A stretch of DNA of 64,000 nt, from NCBI GenBank assembly GCA_903860975.1, contig CAIOSI010000040.1, positions 1 to 64,000 of the forward strand, in the 5' to 3' direction. Source of the stretch: an uncultured Alphaproteobacteria bacterium. GTDB taxonomy: Bacteria > Pseudomonadota > Alphaproteobacteria > Caulobacterales > Caulobacteraceae. Positions 9,261 through 18,586 of this stretch are shown piece after piece. The stretch's first letter is position 1. Each line of letters starts with the position of its first letter. A program made the translations under genes and the position numbers. A model generated the notes under the pieces. That model saw nothing but the letters and a program-made list of their open reading frames with translations. It had not been told where the DNA came from and searched no databases.

Positions 9261-11000
9261 CTACGCGGCAGGAACGCCTGAATTTACCAGCGCTTCGGCC
9301 ACCGCTTTTGCATTTGGCCCGAGCAGTAGATGCACACTGTTTGCCCCCGGTCGCGCGATCCCCCGGACGCCCAGGCCGCCCAGTGAGATTTCATCAATGG
9401 CCTCGACGCTGGCCATCTCGATGTAGATCCGGCTTGCGCAAAGGCCGCAGCCTTTCAAATTGTCCCGGCCGCCAAGCGCTTTCAGCCAGGGTAGGGCGTC
9501 CAAGTTGGCGACTGCCGGCTCGGCGACTAAGGCTGCGTCATTGTCTGCGGCTGCCTTCTGCAGCGCGCCAACGGCATCGCGGATTTCGCCTGCGACCTGA
9601 TCGGCAAGCGGCCCCAGCACCACCTGGAGGCTATTGGCGGAGGGGCGTACGAGCCCCTTTGCGCCGAGCGCCTTTAGCCTGGGCTCGTCGATGGCGGCCT
9701 GATCTGCAATCACCAGGCGCAGGCGCGTCGTGCAGGCGTCGACACTGACGAGGTTCTGAGCGCCGCCGAGCGCGGCGACAAACGCCTGCGCCCGATCACT
9801 CGCGCTCGCCGGCGTGGCGGCCGTCTGGCCCTCAATGTCGCGCCCGGGCGTCTTCAGGTCGAAGCGGACGATCGCCCAACGAAAGACCCCGTAATAAAGC
9901 GCGAAATAAGCCAGGCCGACGGGGGCCAGCAGCAGCGGCTTCGTCGCCTTGCTGAAGTTCAAGACGTAGTCGAAGAGGCCTGCAGAGAAGCCAAACCCCA
10001 GCTTTACGCCGAGGATGTCCATCACAACAAAAGCCAAACCCGTAAGGCCGGCGTGCAGGGCGAAGAGCAGAGGCGCCAAGAAGATGAAACTGAACTCGAT
10101 GGGCTCGGTGACGCCGGTCAGAAACGAGGTCAGGGCCATTGACAGCAGCATGCCGCCAACGGCCTTGCGCCGCCCCTGAGGGGCGGCGTGATACATCGCC
10201 AGGCAAGCTGCCGGCAGGCCGAACATCATCACCGGGAAGAAGCCAGCCATAAACACGCCGGCGCTTGGATCGCCGGCGAAGAACCGCTTCAAGTCTCCGG
10301 TTGCCCCGTGAAAATCGCCGACGATGAACCAGGCGACATTGTTGAGGATATGGTGCAGGCCAGTGACGATCAGGATGCGGTTTGCAAGGCCATAGGCGAA
10401 GAGGCCCAGGCGGCCGGATCCGACGATGGCGTGGCTCAATCCATCGAGCCCGCCGCTCAAGGCATCGTACGCGCCGCCGATCAGGCCGGCCATAACCAGG
10501 CCGCCTAGGCCCGCCAAAATTGGCACGAACCGGCGTCCGCCGAAGAAGGCGAGATATTCGGGCAGCTTTATATTGGAAAATCGATTGTAGAAGAGTCCGC
10601 CGACGAGGCCTGACGCGATGCCGATCGGCACGCCGAGCTTGCCCACGGCCTTGGTTTTGAATGCCGCTTTCGCGAGATCTACAGCGTCACCGGCCAGGCC
10701 CTTCAAGGCATCTGCAGGGACGTGCAGCAGGCTCTGAGCGCCTTGTGTCGCGATCAGGAAACACACAACACCGGCGAGGCTGGCAGCGCCGTTGTTGCTT
10801 TGGGCTAATCCCACGGCGACGCCTGCAGCGAACAGCAAGCCGAGGTTGGAGAAGATCGCATCGCCCGCGGCGGCAACGAAGGGGATGTTCAGAAGATCAG
10901 GCTGACCCAGTCTTAGAAGCAAGCCTGCCACGGGCAGCACCGCGATCGGCAGCATCAGGGCCCGACCCAGCGACTGCAAGGCTTCAAGCGGCGAGCGCAT
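9261..11000 (-). CDS. nagE: PTS N-acetylglucosamine-type EIICB with two tandem EIIB-like domains
   Basis: EIIC glucose-family region; EIIB motif SVDACTTRLRL then a second EIIB-like repeat LKGCGLCASRIYIEM; linked to nagA, GH20 and a fused PTS protein. Confidence 0.85.
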   Translation of the reverse strand: MRSPLEALQSLGRALMLPIAVLPVAGLLLRLGQPDLLNIPFVAAAGDAIFSNLGLLFAAGVAVGLAQSNNGAASLAGVVCFLIATQGAQSLLHVPADALKGLAGDAVDLAKAAFKTKAVGKLGVPIGIASGLVGGLFYNRFSNIKLPEYLAFFGGRRFVPILAGLGGLVMAGLIGGAYDALSGGLDGLSHAIVGSGRLGLFAYGLANRILIVTGLHHILNNVAWFIVGDFHGATGDLKRFFAGDPSAGVFMAGFFPVMMFGLPAACLAMYHAAPQGRRKAVGGMLLSMALTSFLTGVTEPIEFSFIFLAPLLFALHAGLTGLAFVVMDILGVKLGFGFSAGLFDYVLNFSKATKPLLLAPVGLAYFALYYGVFRWAIVRFDLKTPGRDIEGQTAATPASASDRAQAFVAALGGAQNLVSVDACTTRLRLVIADQAAIDEPRLKALGAKGLVRPSANSLQVVLGPLADQVAGEIRDAVGALQKAAADNDAALVAEPAVANLDALPWLKALGGRDNLKGCGLCASRIYIEMASVEAIDEISLGGLGVRGIARPGANSVHLLLGPNAKAVAEALVNSGVPAA

Positions 11001-11002
11001 GG

Positions 11003-13507
11003 TTAGGCCCCTCCGTTGAGGAACGTATAACTGAGCGCGCGAACCTCCTGGGCAGACGTTGCACCCAGCGCCGATTGAGCGAGCTGTTGGCAGGCTTGCG
11101 CGGACAAAGTGCGGATCAACGCCTTGGCCTCGGGGATTGTGGCGGATGTCATCGACAGCTGGCTGACGCCCAGGCCAATCAGAATCGGGATCGCGGCAAG
11201 GTCACCCGCCAGCCCGCCGCAGACGCTTATCCTGAGCCCTTGGCTCGAGCCGCCGATACAGGTTTGATGGACCAACCGCAGCACAGAGGGATCCAGACCA
11301 TCGGCTTCGGCCGCCAGCTGCGGATGAGCGCGGTCCATCGCCAGCGCGTACTGAGTGAGGTCGTTGGTGCCGATGGAGAGGAAGTCAGCTTCCTTCGCCA
11401 ACTTGTCGGCTATCACCGCCGCAGCGGGCGTCTCGATCATAACCCCGAGTTCGAGACGAGCCTGGATGCCTAGGTCGCTTTGCGCCGCGACGAGAGCTGC
11501 ACGCACAGCGCGCACTTGCGAGGGGTTAGACACCATTGGGATCATGATGCTGCATTTGCCAGGCGGCATGACCCTCAAAATGGCGCGCAGCTGCGTCTGC
11601 AGCATCTGTGGGTGACGCAGCAACAGGCGCACGCCTCGCAGGCCGAGGGCAGGATTTTCCTCCATCGCCTGCGGCAGGTAGGCGACGGGCTTGTCGCCGC
11701 CAATGTCCAATAATCGGATGACGATCGGCCGGGTGCCCAGAGCATCGGCAATCGCTTGATAGTCTCTGGTTTGCTCGTCCTCGTCGGGTGCCGTCTCGCG
11801 GTCCAGGAACAGAAACTCGGTGCGCAACAGGCCCGAGCCTTCAGCGCCACTTGCGACTGCGGCCTGCGCCTCTGAGAGAGAGCCAAGGTTGGCCAATATC
11901 GGTATGGCCGTTCCATCTGCCAGCTTTGCGGGATCACCAGCTGCGGCACGTGCAGCTTGTCCCTGCGCTGCGCGAGCCGTCAACTGACCGTGTGCGGCCG
12001 CGAGCTCGGCGGCGTTGGGCGAAACCTGCAAGACCCCTGAATCGGCGTCGAGGATCAGGGTTGCGCCATCGGGGATCGCCGCCAGCCTTGCCCCCATCGC
12101 GACCAGAGCGGGAAGCCCCATCGCGCTGGCCAATATCGCGACGTGAGAGGTCGGCCCGCCACCGCCGGTACAGATTCCCGCCAGCCGGCCTGGCAGGATA
12201 TTCATAAGCTGAGAGGGGAACAGCTCATCGGCCAAAAGGATGGCGCCAGCTGGAAGCTCTGCCTCAAGGTCTGTTTCCCCGGCCAGCGCTAACAACACCC
12301 GCCGCTCAAGATCGAGAAGGTCATCGATCCGTTCGGCGATCCGCCGGTCGGCCAGGCTCTGCAAGGCCTCGACGAAACCGCCAACGGCGGCCTTCCAAGC
12401 AAAGCCGGCGGATTTGCCCTCCTCGATCAGACAATCAGCTTTGCCTTTGAGTATCGGATCATCCAGGAAGGCGGCGTGTGCGCCCAAGATTGCGCGGTGG
12501 GTCGTCTCGGGAGCGTGGGCGATGGCCGAGGCGACCTGGGCGGCGACCTCACTTAAGGCGGCTCTGAGGGCAAGCCGCTCATGGTCCACGCCTTGGCCTT
12601 CTTCGGGCGTCACAATCTCCAGGCGGGCCAGGCGCGCGGCGACGCCGATGGCGAGGCCTGGCGCGGCCATCAATCCACGCAGAGGACCGCCGTTGGTCAC
12701 AGGAGACGCCTTTGGCGGTCGCCGTGTGGGGGCCAGAGCCTTCGTCTCATCCATGCCGCTCTCAATCAGCGCGACGATGGCAGACAGCGCGGCCTCAGCG
12801 TCGGGGCCCAAGGCGGAGAGCACGGCGGTGTCGCCGTGTTGCAGGCCAAGCGCCATCACCCCAACCGGGCTGCGCGCGCTGGCCGTTCGGCCGGCCCAGG
12901 CAAATGTAACCTCGGCGTTGAACGCGGCGGCGCACTGCGCCAGGCGTGCGGCTGGCCGAGCGTGTAAGCCATGAGCCAGGGGGATGATGACGACCCGGGT
13001 GGCGCCAGGACTGGCAGATCGCAACGGTGTTGCTGCGGCCTCTTGGCCTGGGCTCAGCCGCATCAGGATATCGCCTGCCGATACCCGTCGATCGGCTTGA
13101 CTCATCACAATTCTGAAGCCGGCGGCCTGCGTGATGATCATCGTGGAAACGAGACTGACGGCCCGCCGCGCAAGCAGATCCAGGTCGAAGCTAATCAGCC
13201 GATCGCCTGCTTTTACCGACTGCCCGTTGGCGACATGCGGTTCGAACCCTGTGCCACCCAGGGCGACGGTCTCAAGGCCGATATGCAGCAAGATCTCGAT
13301 ACCAGCCGTGGTCCGCAAGCTGACGGCATGATGCGCAGCATGCAGGCTCATCACCATCCCGTCGCAAGGCGCTTTGAGCACGCCGCTGGTTGGATCGATG
13401 GCGATACCTTCGCCCAGCATGGCTTGAGCGAAGACCGGGTCCGGCACTTCCGCCAGGCTGCAGGACCAGCCGGCCAGTGGTGAAAGCAGGACAAGGTCAG
13501 CGGCCAA
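11003..13507 (-). CDS. Fused PTS protein EIIA(Glc-type)-HPr-EI (phosphoenolpyruvate--protein phosphotransferase)
   Basis: EIIA IEILLHIGLETVAL; HPr LAHGLHARPAARLAQ; EI GGGGPTSHVAILASAMGLPALV and SIGTNDLTQYALAMDR. Confidence 0.93.
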   Translation of the reverse strand: MAADLVLLSPLAGWSCSLAEVPDPVFAQAMLGEGIAIDPTSGVLKAPCDGMVMSLHAAHHAVSLRTTAGIEILLHIGLETVALGGTGFEPHVANGQSVKAGDRLISFDLDLLARRAVSLVSTMIITQAAGFRIVMSQADRRVSAGDILMRLSPGQEAAATPLRSASPGATRVVIIPLAHGLHARPAARLAQCAAAFNAEVTFAWAGRTASARSPVGVMALGLQHGDTAVLSALGPDAEAALSAIVALIESGMDETKALAPTRRPPKASPVTNGGPLRGLMAAPGLAIGVAARLARLEIVTPEEGQGVDHERLALRAALSEVAAQVASAIAHAPETTHRAILGAHAAFLDDPILKGKADCLIEEGKSAGFAWKAAVGGFVEALQSLADRRIAERIDDLLDLERRVLLALAGETDLEAELPAGAILLADELFPSQLMNILPGRLAGICTGGGGPTSHVAILASAMGLPALVAMGARLAAIPDGATLILDADSGVLQVSPNAAELAAAHGQLTARAAQGQAARAAAGDPAKLADGTAIPILANLGSLSEAQAAVASGAEGSGLLRTEFLFLDRETAPDEDEQTRDYQAIADALGTRPIVIRLLDIGGDKPVAYLPQAMEENPALGLRGVRLLLRHPQMLQTQLRAILRVMPPGKCSIMIPMVSNPSQVRAVRAALVAAQSDLGIQARLELGVMIETPAAAVIADKLAKEADFLSIGTNDLTQYALAMDRAHPQLAAEADGLDPSVLRLVHQTCIGGSSQGLRISVCGGLAGDLAAIPILIGLGVSQLSMTSATIPEAKALIRTLSAQACQQLAQSALGATSAQEVRALSYTFLNGGA

Positions 13508-15848
13508 CGGAGGCTCCGGATGCTACGAGGGTCACGCGGCCGAGCGCCCACATCGGGTCCAGGCTCGTTTCAGTGAACATAAAGCAAAGGTCGTGAAGGC
13601 CAGCGGCGGTGGCTATTGGGCCTTTCAGGACGGTGGACCCAAGGGACACGCTGGCGGGCGCCAAAGGCAGACGGGCGACAACTGGGCCCGTGCAGCTACC
13701 CTGGCGAACTTCCAACTCACCCTTCGCCGTTGTTGGTGGATGCAGCACGATCTTCTGGCGATCGTCGCCGATCTGGAAGTTGAACGGGAGCTGGCCGACC
13801 GCGGCTTCGATCGATTTTACGCCCGTCAGGTCAGCGGCTTCGAAGGTCCAGCACGGGTTCATGATGTCGATCAGGTAGCGCGCGCGTGCTCCACGTATCG
13901 GGGCCTGCCCCTCGAGATTCAATGCGATCTTGTGGGTGCAAAGCTTGAGTTCCTGGCTCGTCCGCGTCCGCATTGACCGACTGTCGACACGGATTTCGCT
14001 GGCGGCCGCCAATTGCTCTCCGTTGCGGAAGGCTGCTGCGTGCACGGTGACCGGTGCCGGGATGTCGATCGGTGTCTCGTAATGTGCCGACGCCACCGTC
14101 GGCAGCTTGCCGTCGAGCGTGTAATGGATTTCGCCTAAGCCCTCTGCGCCAGCAAGTGTCAGCCGAGCACCGGCACCCTGAGGGGACGCCAGACCGTAGA
14201 CGGACATCGGGACGGGATCATAGATTTCTCCAAGGGCGCGCTCCCGGGCGAGCTCGGCGGGAAGTCGGTCCGCGAAGTCGCTCCAGCTTCGGCGGGCGGT
14301 CGGTGTCCATGCACTTTCGGCAAGCGCCAGAGCACGTGGGAACATCATCAAGCTCATGCGTTCCTCGGTACGCATGTGCTCGGTCCAGAGGTTGGCCTGA
14401 AGGCCCAGGATGTGGGCCCGATCGGCTGCGTTCAGTCCGCCAGGAATTGGATCGAAGTTGTAAACGTCCTTTAGAGAAATCACGGCACCACGACCTGGAG
14501 GCTCCTGGGGCGAGGCGCTGGCCCGGTTGTCCAGATAGAACACCGGGGCAGGCGACAGCACGGCATCGTGACCGAACTTGGCGGCGATGAAAGCGCCATC
14601 TGCGCCCCGCCATGAGGTGATCGCTGCGCCCTGCGGCGCACCGCCCAGAAGAATCTCATCCCAGCCGATCAATTTGCGTCCATGCGCCGCCAGAAAATGC
14701 CCGATGCGTCCGGTGAACCATCCCTGCAGGGCATCCTCATCGCCGATCCATAGCGACTTCATTCGCGCCTGGACGTCGCGATTGGATCGCCATTGGAGCT
14801 TTACCACCTCGTCGCCGCCGACGTGGATGAACTTGGACGGGAAGAGGTCCATGACCTCAACGAGCACGTCCTCAAGTATGGTGAAGCTCTTGTCGTCGAC
14901 GTTGTAGATATTGGGATTGATCCCCCAGTCTGAAGACGGTGCGGCCGGCGGAGGTATCGTCGAGGTCAATACAGGAAGGGCCGCGATGGCGGCCTGCGCG
15001 TGACCCGGCATCTCAATCTCCGGGACGATGGTGATGTGGTGCGCGGCGGCGTAGGCCACGATGTGGCGAACCTGGTCCTGGGTGTAGAAACCACCAATGC
15101 GCCGAGGCGCTTTGGTCTTCGGATCGATGTCGGCCGCCGCCGCCGCGCCAGCCGGAACGCGCCAGGCCCCAATGTCCGTAAGACGTGGATATTTCTTGAT
15201 CTCCAGCCGCCAGGCTTGGTCGTCCGTCAAATGCCATTGCAGGACATTCAGTTTGGCACGCGCCATCCGGTCGATCAGCGCCTCGATGAATGCGGGGCTC
15301 TGGAAGTGGCGTGCCGAGTCCAACAGCAGACCTCGCCACGCGAATAGCGGATGATCCTCGATCTTCATTGCAGCAAGGGTGATCGGTCCAGGCTGAGCGT
15401 TGGGCGTTAGCAACTGCCACAACGTCACTGCGCCATAGAATAGGCCAGCGTCGCTCGTCGCCGCGACCCGTGCCTGACCGCCTTCAATATCGACAGTGTA
15501 GGCCTCATCGCTCAAGCCGCTTGCACGCGAAAGAACGATGGACGCAGCGCCGATTGGCGCAACCTCGCTCGCGACGATTTTCAAATGCATCCCGCGCGTC
15601 TTGAGCACGAGGTCGCTCAGTTCATTGGCGATATGCAAGGCAGCCTGATCGCCTTGCGGCGCAACGATCGTGTCGCCATCGGAGACGACGACCGGGGTCG
15701 AGCCTTGCAAAGAGGTCACCAAAACGGGTGCCGGAATCACCTTGATGGCAAGAGCCGGCTGCGAGGTCTGGGCAGAGGTGGCCCCGGGGCTACCAATCAG
15801 CAACGCCAGGCCAAGCAAGATCTCAAGTCCGCGGCTGGCCCTAGCCAT
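13497..15848 (-). CDS. Exported beta-N-acetylhexosaminidase, GH20
   Basis: Signal peptide; WRGLLLDSARHF, LNVLQWHLTDDQAWRLEIKKYP, KFIHVGGDEV catalytic motif. Confidence 0.94.
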   Translation of the reverse strand: MARASRGLEILLGLALLIGSPGATSAQTSQPALAIKVIPAPVLVTSLQGSTPVVVSDGDTIVAPQGDQAALHIANELSDLVLKTRGMHLKIVASEVAPIGAASIVLSRASGLSDEAYTVDIEGGQARVAATSDAGLFYGAVTLWQLLTPNAQPGPITLAAMKIEDHPLFAWRGLLLDSARHFQSPAFIEALIDRMARAKLNVLQWHLTDDQAWRLEIKKYPRLTDIGAWRVPAGAAAAADIDPKTKAPRRIGGFYTQDQVRHIVAYAAAHHITIVPEIEMPGHAQAAIAALPVLTSTIPPPAAPSSDWGINPNIYNVDDKSFTILEDVLVEVMDLFPSKFIHVGGDEVVKLQWRSNRDVQARMKSLWIGDEDALQGWFTGRIGHFLAAHGRKLIGWDEILLGGAPQGAAITSWRGADGAFIAAKFGHDAVLSPAPVFYLDNRASASPQEPPGRGAVISLKDVYNFDPIPGGLNAADRAHILGLQANLWTEHMRTEERMSLMMFPRALALAESAWTPTARRSWSDFADRLPAELARERALGEIYDPVPMSVYGLASPQGAGARLTLAGAEGLGEIHYTLDGKLPTVASAHYETPIDIPAPVTVHAAAFRNGEQLAAASEIRVDSRSMRTRTSQELKLCTHKIALNLEGQAPIRGARARYLIDIMNPCWTFEAADLTGVKSIEAAVGQLPFNFQIGDDRQKIVLHPPTTAKGELEVRQGSCTGPVVARLPLAPASVSLGSTVLKGPIATAAGLHDLCFMFTETSLDPMWALGRVTLVASGASVGR

Positions 15849-17025
15849 GGCTCACCCGGCCCTCGAGGTGTTGGCCGTCGCTCGCTGAAGATGTGTCCTG
15901 GCCGCCGATCCAAGTGTCGAGCACTTGGATATCGTCGTCGACCAGCACCAAGTCCGCGCGGTAACCCGGTGCGATCCGCCCCACCTCATCACCCAAACGC
16001 AGGAATTCCGCCGGATTGCGGCTCGCCATGCGCGAAGCCTCGGACAGACTGAGGCCAAGCAGCTTCATGGCATTTCGTACGGCGCTGGCCATGTCGAGAT
16101 CAGAACCTGCCAAGGTCCCGTGTTCGTCGAGGCAGATGCCTTGCTTTACGGTGATCACCTTTCCCTGGAGGACGAAGGTGCCGATGTCAGTGCCCACCGA
16201 AGGCATAGCGTCGCTGACCAGGATGAACCGGTCGTGCGGTTTGCAGCGGAGCGCTATGCCGAGCACGACCGGGTCGACGTGGTGGCCGTCGACGATCACG
16301 CTGCACCAGCTGGCTTGGTCGTCGAGCGCGGCGCCGACGACGCCGGGCTCACGACTGGTGAGCGGTGACATGGCGTTGAACAGGTGTGTGAAGCCAGACA
16401 ACCCGTGATCCAGAGCCGATCTTACAGTTGCGTAGGTCGCATTTGAGTGACCGGCGCAAACGATGAGGCCCGCTTTGACCAGCCGACGGATCATGTTCGG
16501 ATTGGTTATTTCCGGCGCGAGGGTCAGAAGCGTGCGTCCAGTCCCCAGCGAGGTCAGCAGGTCGAACGCGGCCTCGTCGATCCCTCGAAGCTTGGTGAGT
16601 TCATGAATTCCCTTCCGCTTTGGGTTGAGGAAGGGCCCCTCAATGTGAACGCCCAGGACGCCAGGCACACCTTCAGCGATCGAATTGCGCGTCGCAGCGA
16701 TCGCATCGGCGACCGCTAAAAGGTCGTCGCTGATTAGGGTCGGCAGGAAGCCCGTGGTGCCAAATTTGCGGTGAGCTTGGCCAATCGCAGCGATGGTCTT
16801 TGCCGTGGGTGCGTCGTTGAACAGAGCGCCGCCGCCGCCATTGACCTGGATATCAATGAATCCCGGAAGCAGGATCGCGCCCTTCAAATCGCGCTGATGT
16901 GTTTGCGTACCAAAGCTCGCCACCGGCCCGATTGCCGTAATTCGCGAACCGTTCAGCCGCACGGCGAGCCCGTCTTCGAGCCCGCTTTCGGTCATCACGC
17001 GGCCGTTTGCGAGTACGACGTCCAT
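15841..17025 (-). CDS. nagA: N-acetylglucosamine-6-phosphate deacetylase
   Basis: LPGFIDIQVNGGGG, HIEGPFLNPKRKGIH, AGHSNATY, THLFNAMSPL, LVSDAMP. Confidence 0.95.
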   Translation of the reverse strand: MDVVLANGRVMTESGLEDGLAVRLNGSRITAIGPVASFGTQTHQRDLKGAILLPGFIDIQVNGGGGALFNDAPTAKTIAAIGQAHRKFGTTGFLPTLISDDLLAVADAIAATRNSIAEGVPGVLGVHIEGPFLNPKRKGIHELTKLRGIDEAAFDLLTSLGTGRTLLTLAPEITNPNMIRRLVKAGLIVCAGHSNATYATVRSALDHGLSGFTHLFNAMSPLTSREPGVVGAALDDQASWCSVIVDGHHVDPVVLGIALRCKPHDRFILVSDAMPSVGTDIGTFVLQGKVITVKQGICLDEHGTLAGSDLDMASAVRNAMKLLGLSLSEASRMASRNPAEFLRLGDEVGRIAPGYRADLVLVDDDIQVLDTWIGGQDTSSASDGQHLEGRVSHG

Positions 17026-17038
17026 CGGGTGTTTTCGG

Positions 17039-18586
17039 TCAATTTGGAGGCGCGCGGCGGGCAGTCCAGTCCGGCTTGGCCTCGGCGTCGGCCACGCTTT
17101 CTGCGAACGTGTAGAAGAAGCGGTTGAACTTTCCGGCCGCGTCGAAATCCATCGGTTGGGTCAAGTCGTCCTGCGGGCGATGATAGCGGACCTGGTACCA
17201 TTCGCGATAGCGCTGCTCGGCCTCGGTTCCCGGCACATAGCCGAAGATGAAGCCGGTTGCGGGAATCCCTGCCTGCATGAAGGGCCAGTGGTCGGCGCGC
17301 TGCAGAAGGCCGCGCTCTGGCTCTGGATCGGACTGGATCCGGATCGCCATGGAGGCCGCCACTTCGCGCGCCGTGCTCCCCAGCGTCGTGTCGTTCACAG
17401 CCAGCTCGGTCATGATGTCCAGAGCGAACAAGGGACGCAGCTGGTCAAGGTTGATGTCGGCGACAATGGAGGCTTTGGGTACGCTCGGGTGATCGACAAA
17501 CCAGTGCGCGCCCAAAAGACCCTTTTCCTCTCCTGTGAAGGCCGCCAGCAGCACACTGCGGCGGAGCGGATGGCCCTTATGCTTGTCGGCAAAGCGGATC
17601 AGCGTTCCCACATAGGCCGCGTCGTCCAAGGTGCCGTTGTAGAGCCCGTCGCCCGCCACCGGCTCGCCATAGCCATAGCCGTCGAGGTGGGCGGAAAGCG
17701 CAAGATACTGGTTCTTCAGCGCGGGGTCGCGGCCAGGTAGCAAGGCCAGCACGTTCTCCGCCTTGAAGTCGCGCATGGTCACGCGGAACTGCGCCTGGAG
17801 GCGGCCGGGAATTTCGAACGCTGCCAGAGGCTGCTTCGCACCGCCCGTCTTCAGGATTGTTTCGCCATCCTGACCGGACCCCACGAGCATCGCTCGAAAG
17901 GCGTCAGCACTCAGCCGCATGACAGGTAAGTTCGACGCTGCCGACGGCGCGGATCCCGCGATAGCGACAGACCGCGCATAGGCGTCTGGCCAACGCGAAG
18001 GCTCGATGGTGAAATAGGGATCGTCGACCTGCAGTAAGCCTGCTGCACCAGCCGCAAACGCGGCCTGCACCCGCTGGCCGGCGCTCGGAAGGCCGGTCCG
18101 TCGCGTGTTGAAGCAGACGACCACCTTTCCCTTCGCGTCGGCCAGTTCCTTGCTGTCGCAGTAACCGCGGAAGGTCAGCGGAGCGTCGAGCCTCGAGGGC
18201 AGGTCGTCCGTGGCGCGGACGGTGATCTGATGGAGGAATTCCAGCTTCAATGGCGCTGCGTCTGCGCGGGTGACCTGGAACGAAGTCCCGGCCTTTTCCA
18301 CGCGACTTTCGTGCACGGCGAAGGTCTGGATGTAGGTCCCTTTATCACCCGCCGGCTTCAGCCCGGCGGCTTTGAAGCGGGCCGCCACGACCAAGGCAGC
18401 GCGATGGTGGCCAGGCGAGCCGATGTCGCGTCCCTCCATCGCGTCCGACGACAGCGTCTCGGCGATTTGCCACCAGGCTTTGGTGTCGGGATCCTTGATT
18501 CCAAGCGATCGGAGAGGTGTGGCCTGAGCCCCGCCAGCGATCAGGCCGGCCAGGAGTAGCGTAGTGAGTGCTGTCGCGGTCCTCAT
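17039..18586 (-). CDS. M28-family metallopeptidase, exported
   Basis: Signal peptide; EGRDIGSPGHHRAA, LSAHLDGYGYG, DDAAYVGTLI, FTGEEKGLLGAHWF. Confidence 0.9.
   Translation of the reverse strand: MRTATALTTLLLAGLIAGGAQATPLRSLGIKDPDTKAWWQIAETLSSDAMEGRDIGSPGHHRAALVVAARFKAAGLKPAGDKGTYIQTFAVHESRVEKAGTSFQVTRADAAPLKLEFLHQITVRATDDLPSRLDAPLTFRGYCDSKELADAKGKVVVCFNTRRTGLPSAGQRVQAAFAAGAAGLLQVDDPYFTIEPSRWPDAYARSVAIAGSAPSAASNLPVMRLSADAFRAMLVGSGQDGETILKTGGAKQPLAAFEIPGRLQAQFRVTMRDFKAENVLALLPGRDPALKNQYLALSAHLDGYGYGEPVAGDGLYNGTLDDAAYVGTLIRFADKHKGHPLRRSVLLAAFTGEEKGLLGAHWFVDHPSVPKASIVADINLDQLRPLFALDIMTELAVNDTTLGSTAREVAASMAIRIQSDPEPERGLLQRADHWPFMQAGIPATGFIFGYVPGTEAEQRYREWYQVRYHRPQDDLTQPMDFDAAGKFNRFFYTFAESVADAEAKPDWTARRAPPN

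Noticed and set aside
10661-12974. Plus-strand ORFs (270 and 244 aa)
   Set aside because: Antisense shadows of the PTS genes
13239-13248. ggttcgaacc, a tRNA T-loop-like motif
   Set aside because: Lies inside the EIIA-HPr-EI reading frame and no acceptor stem or anticodon arm could be built around it
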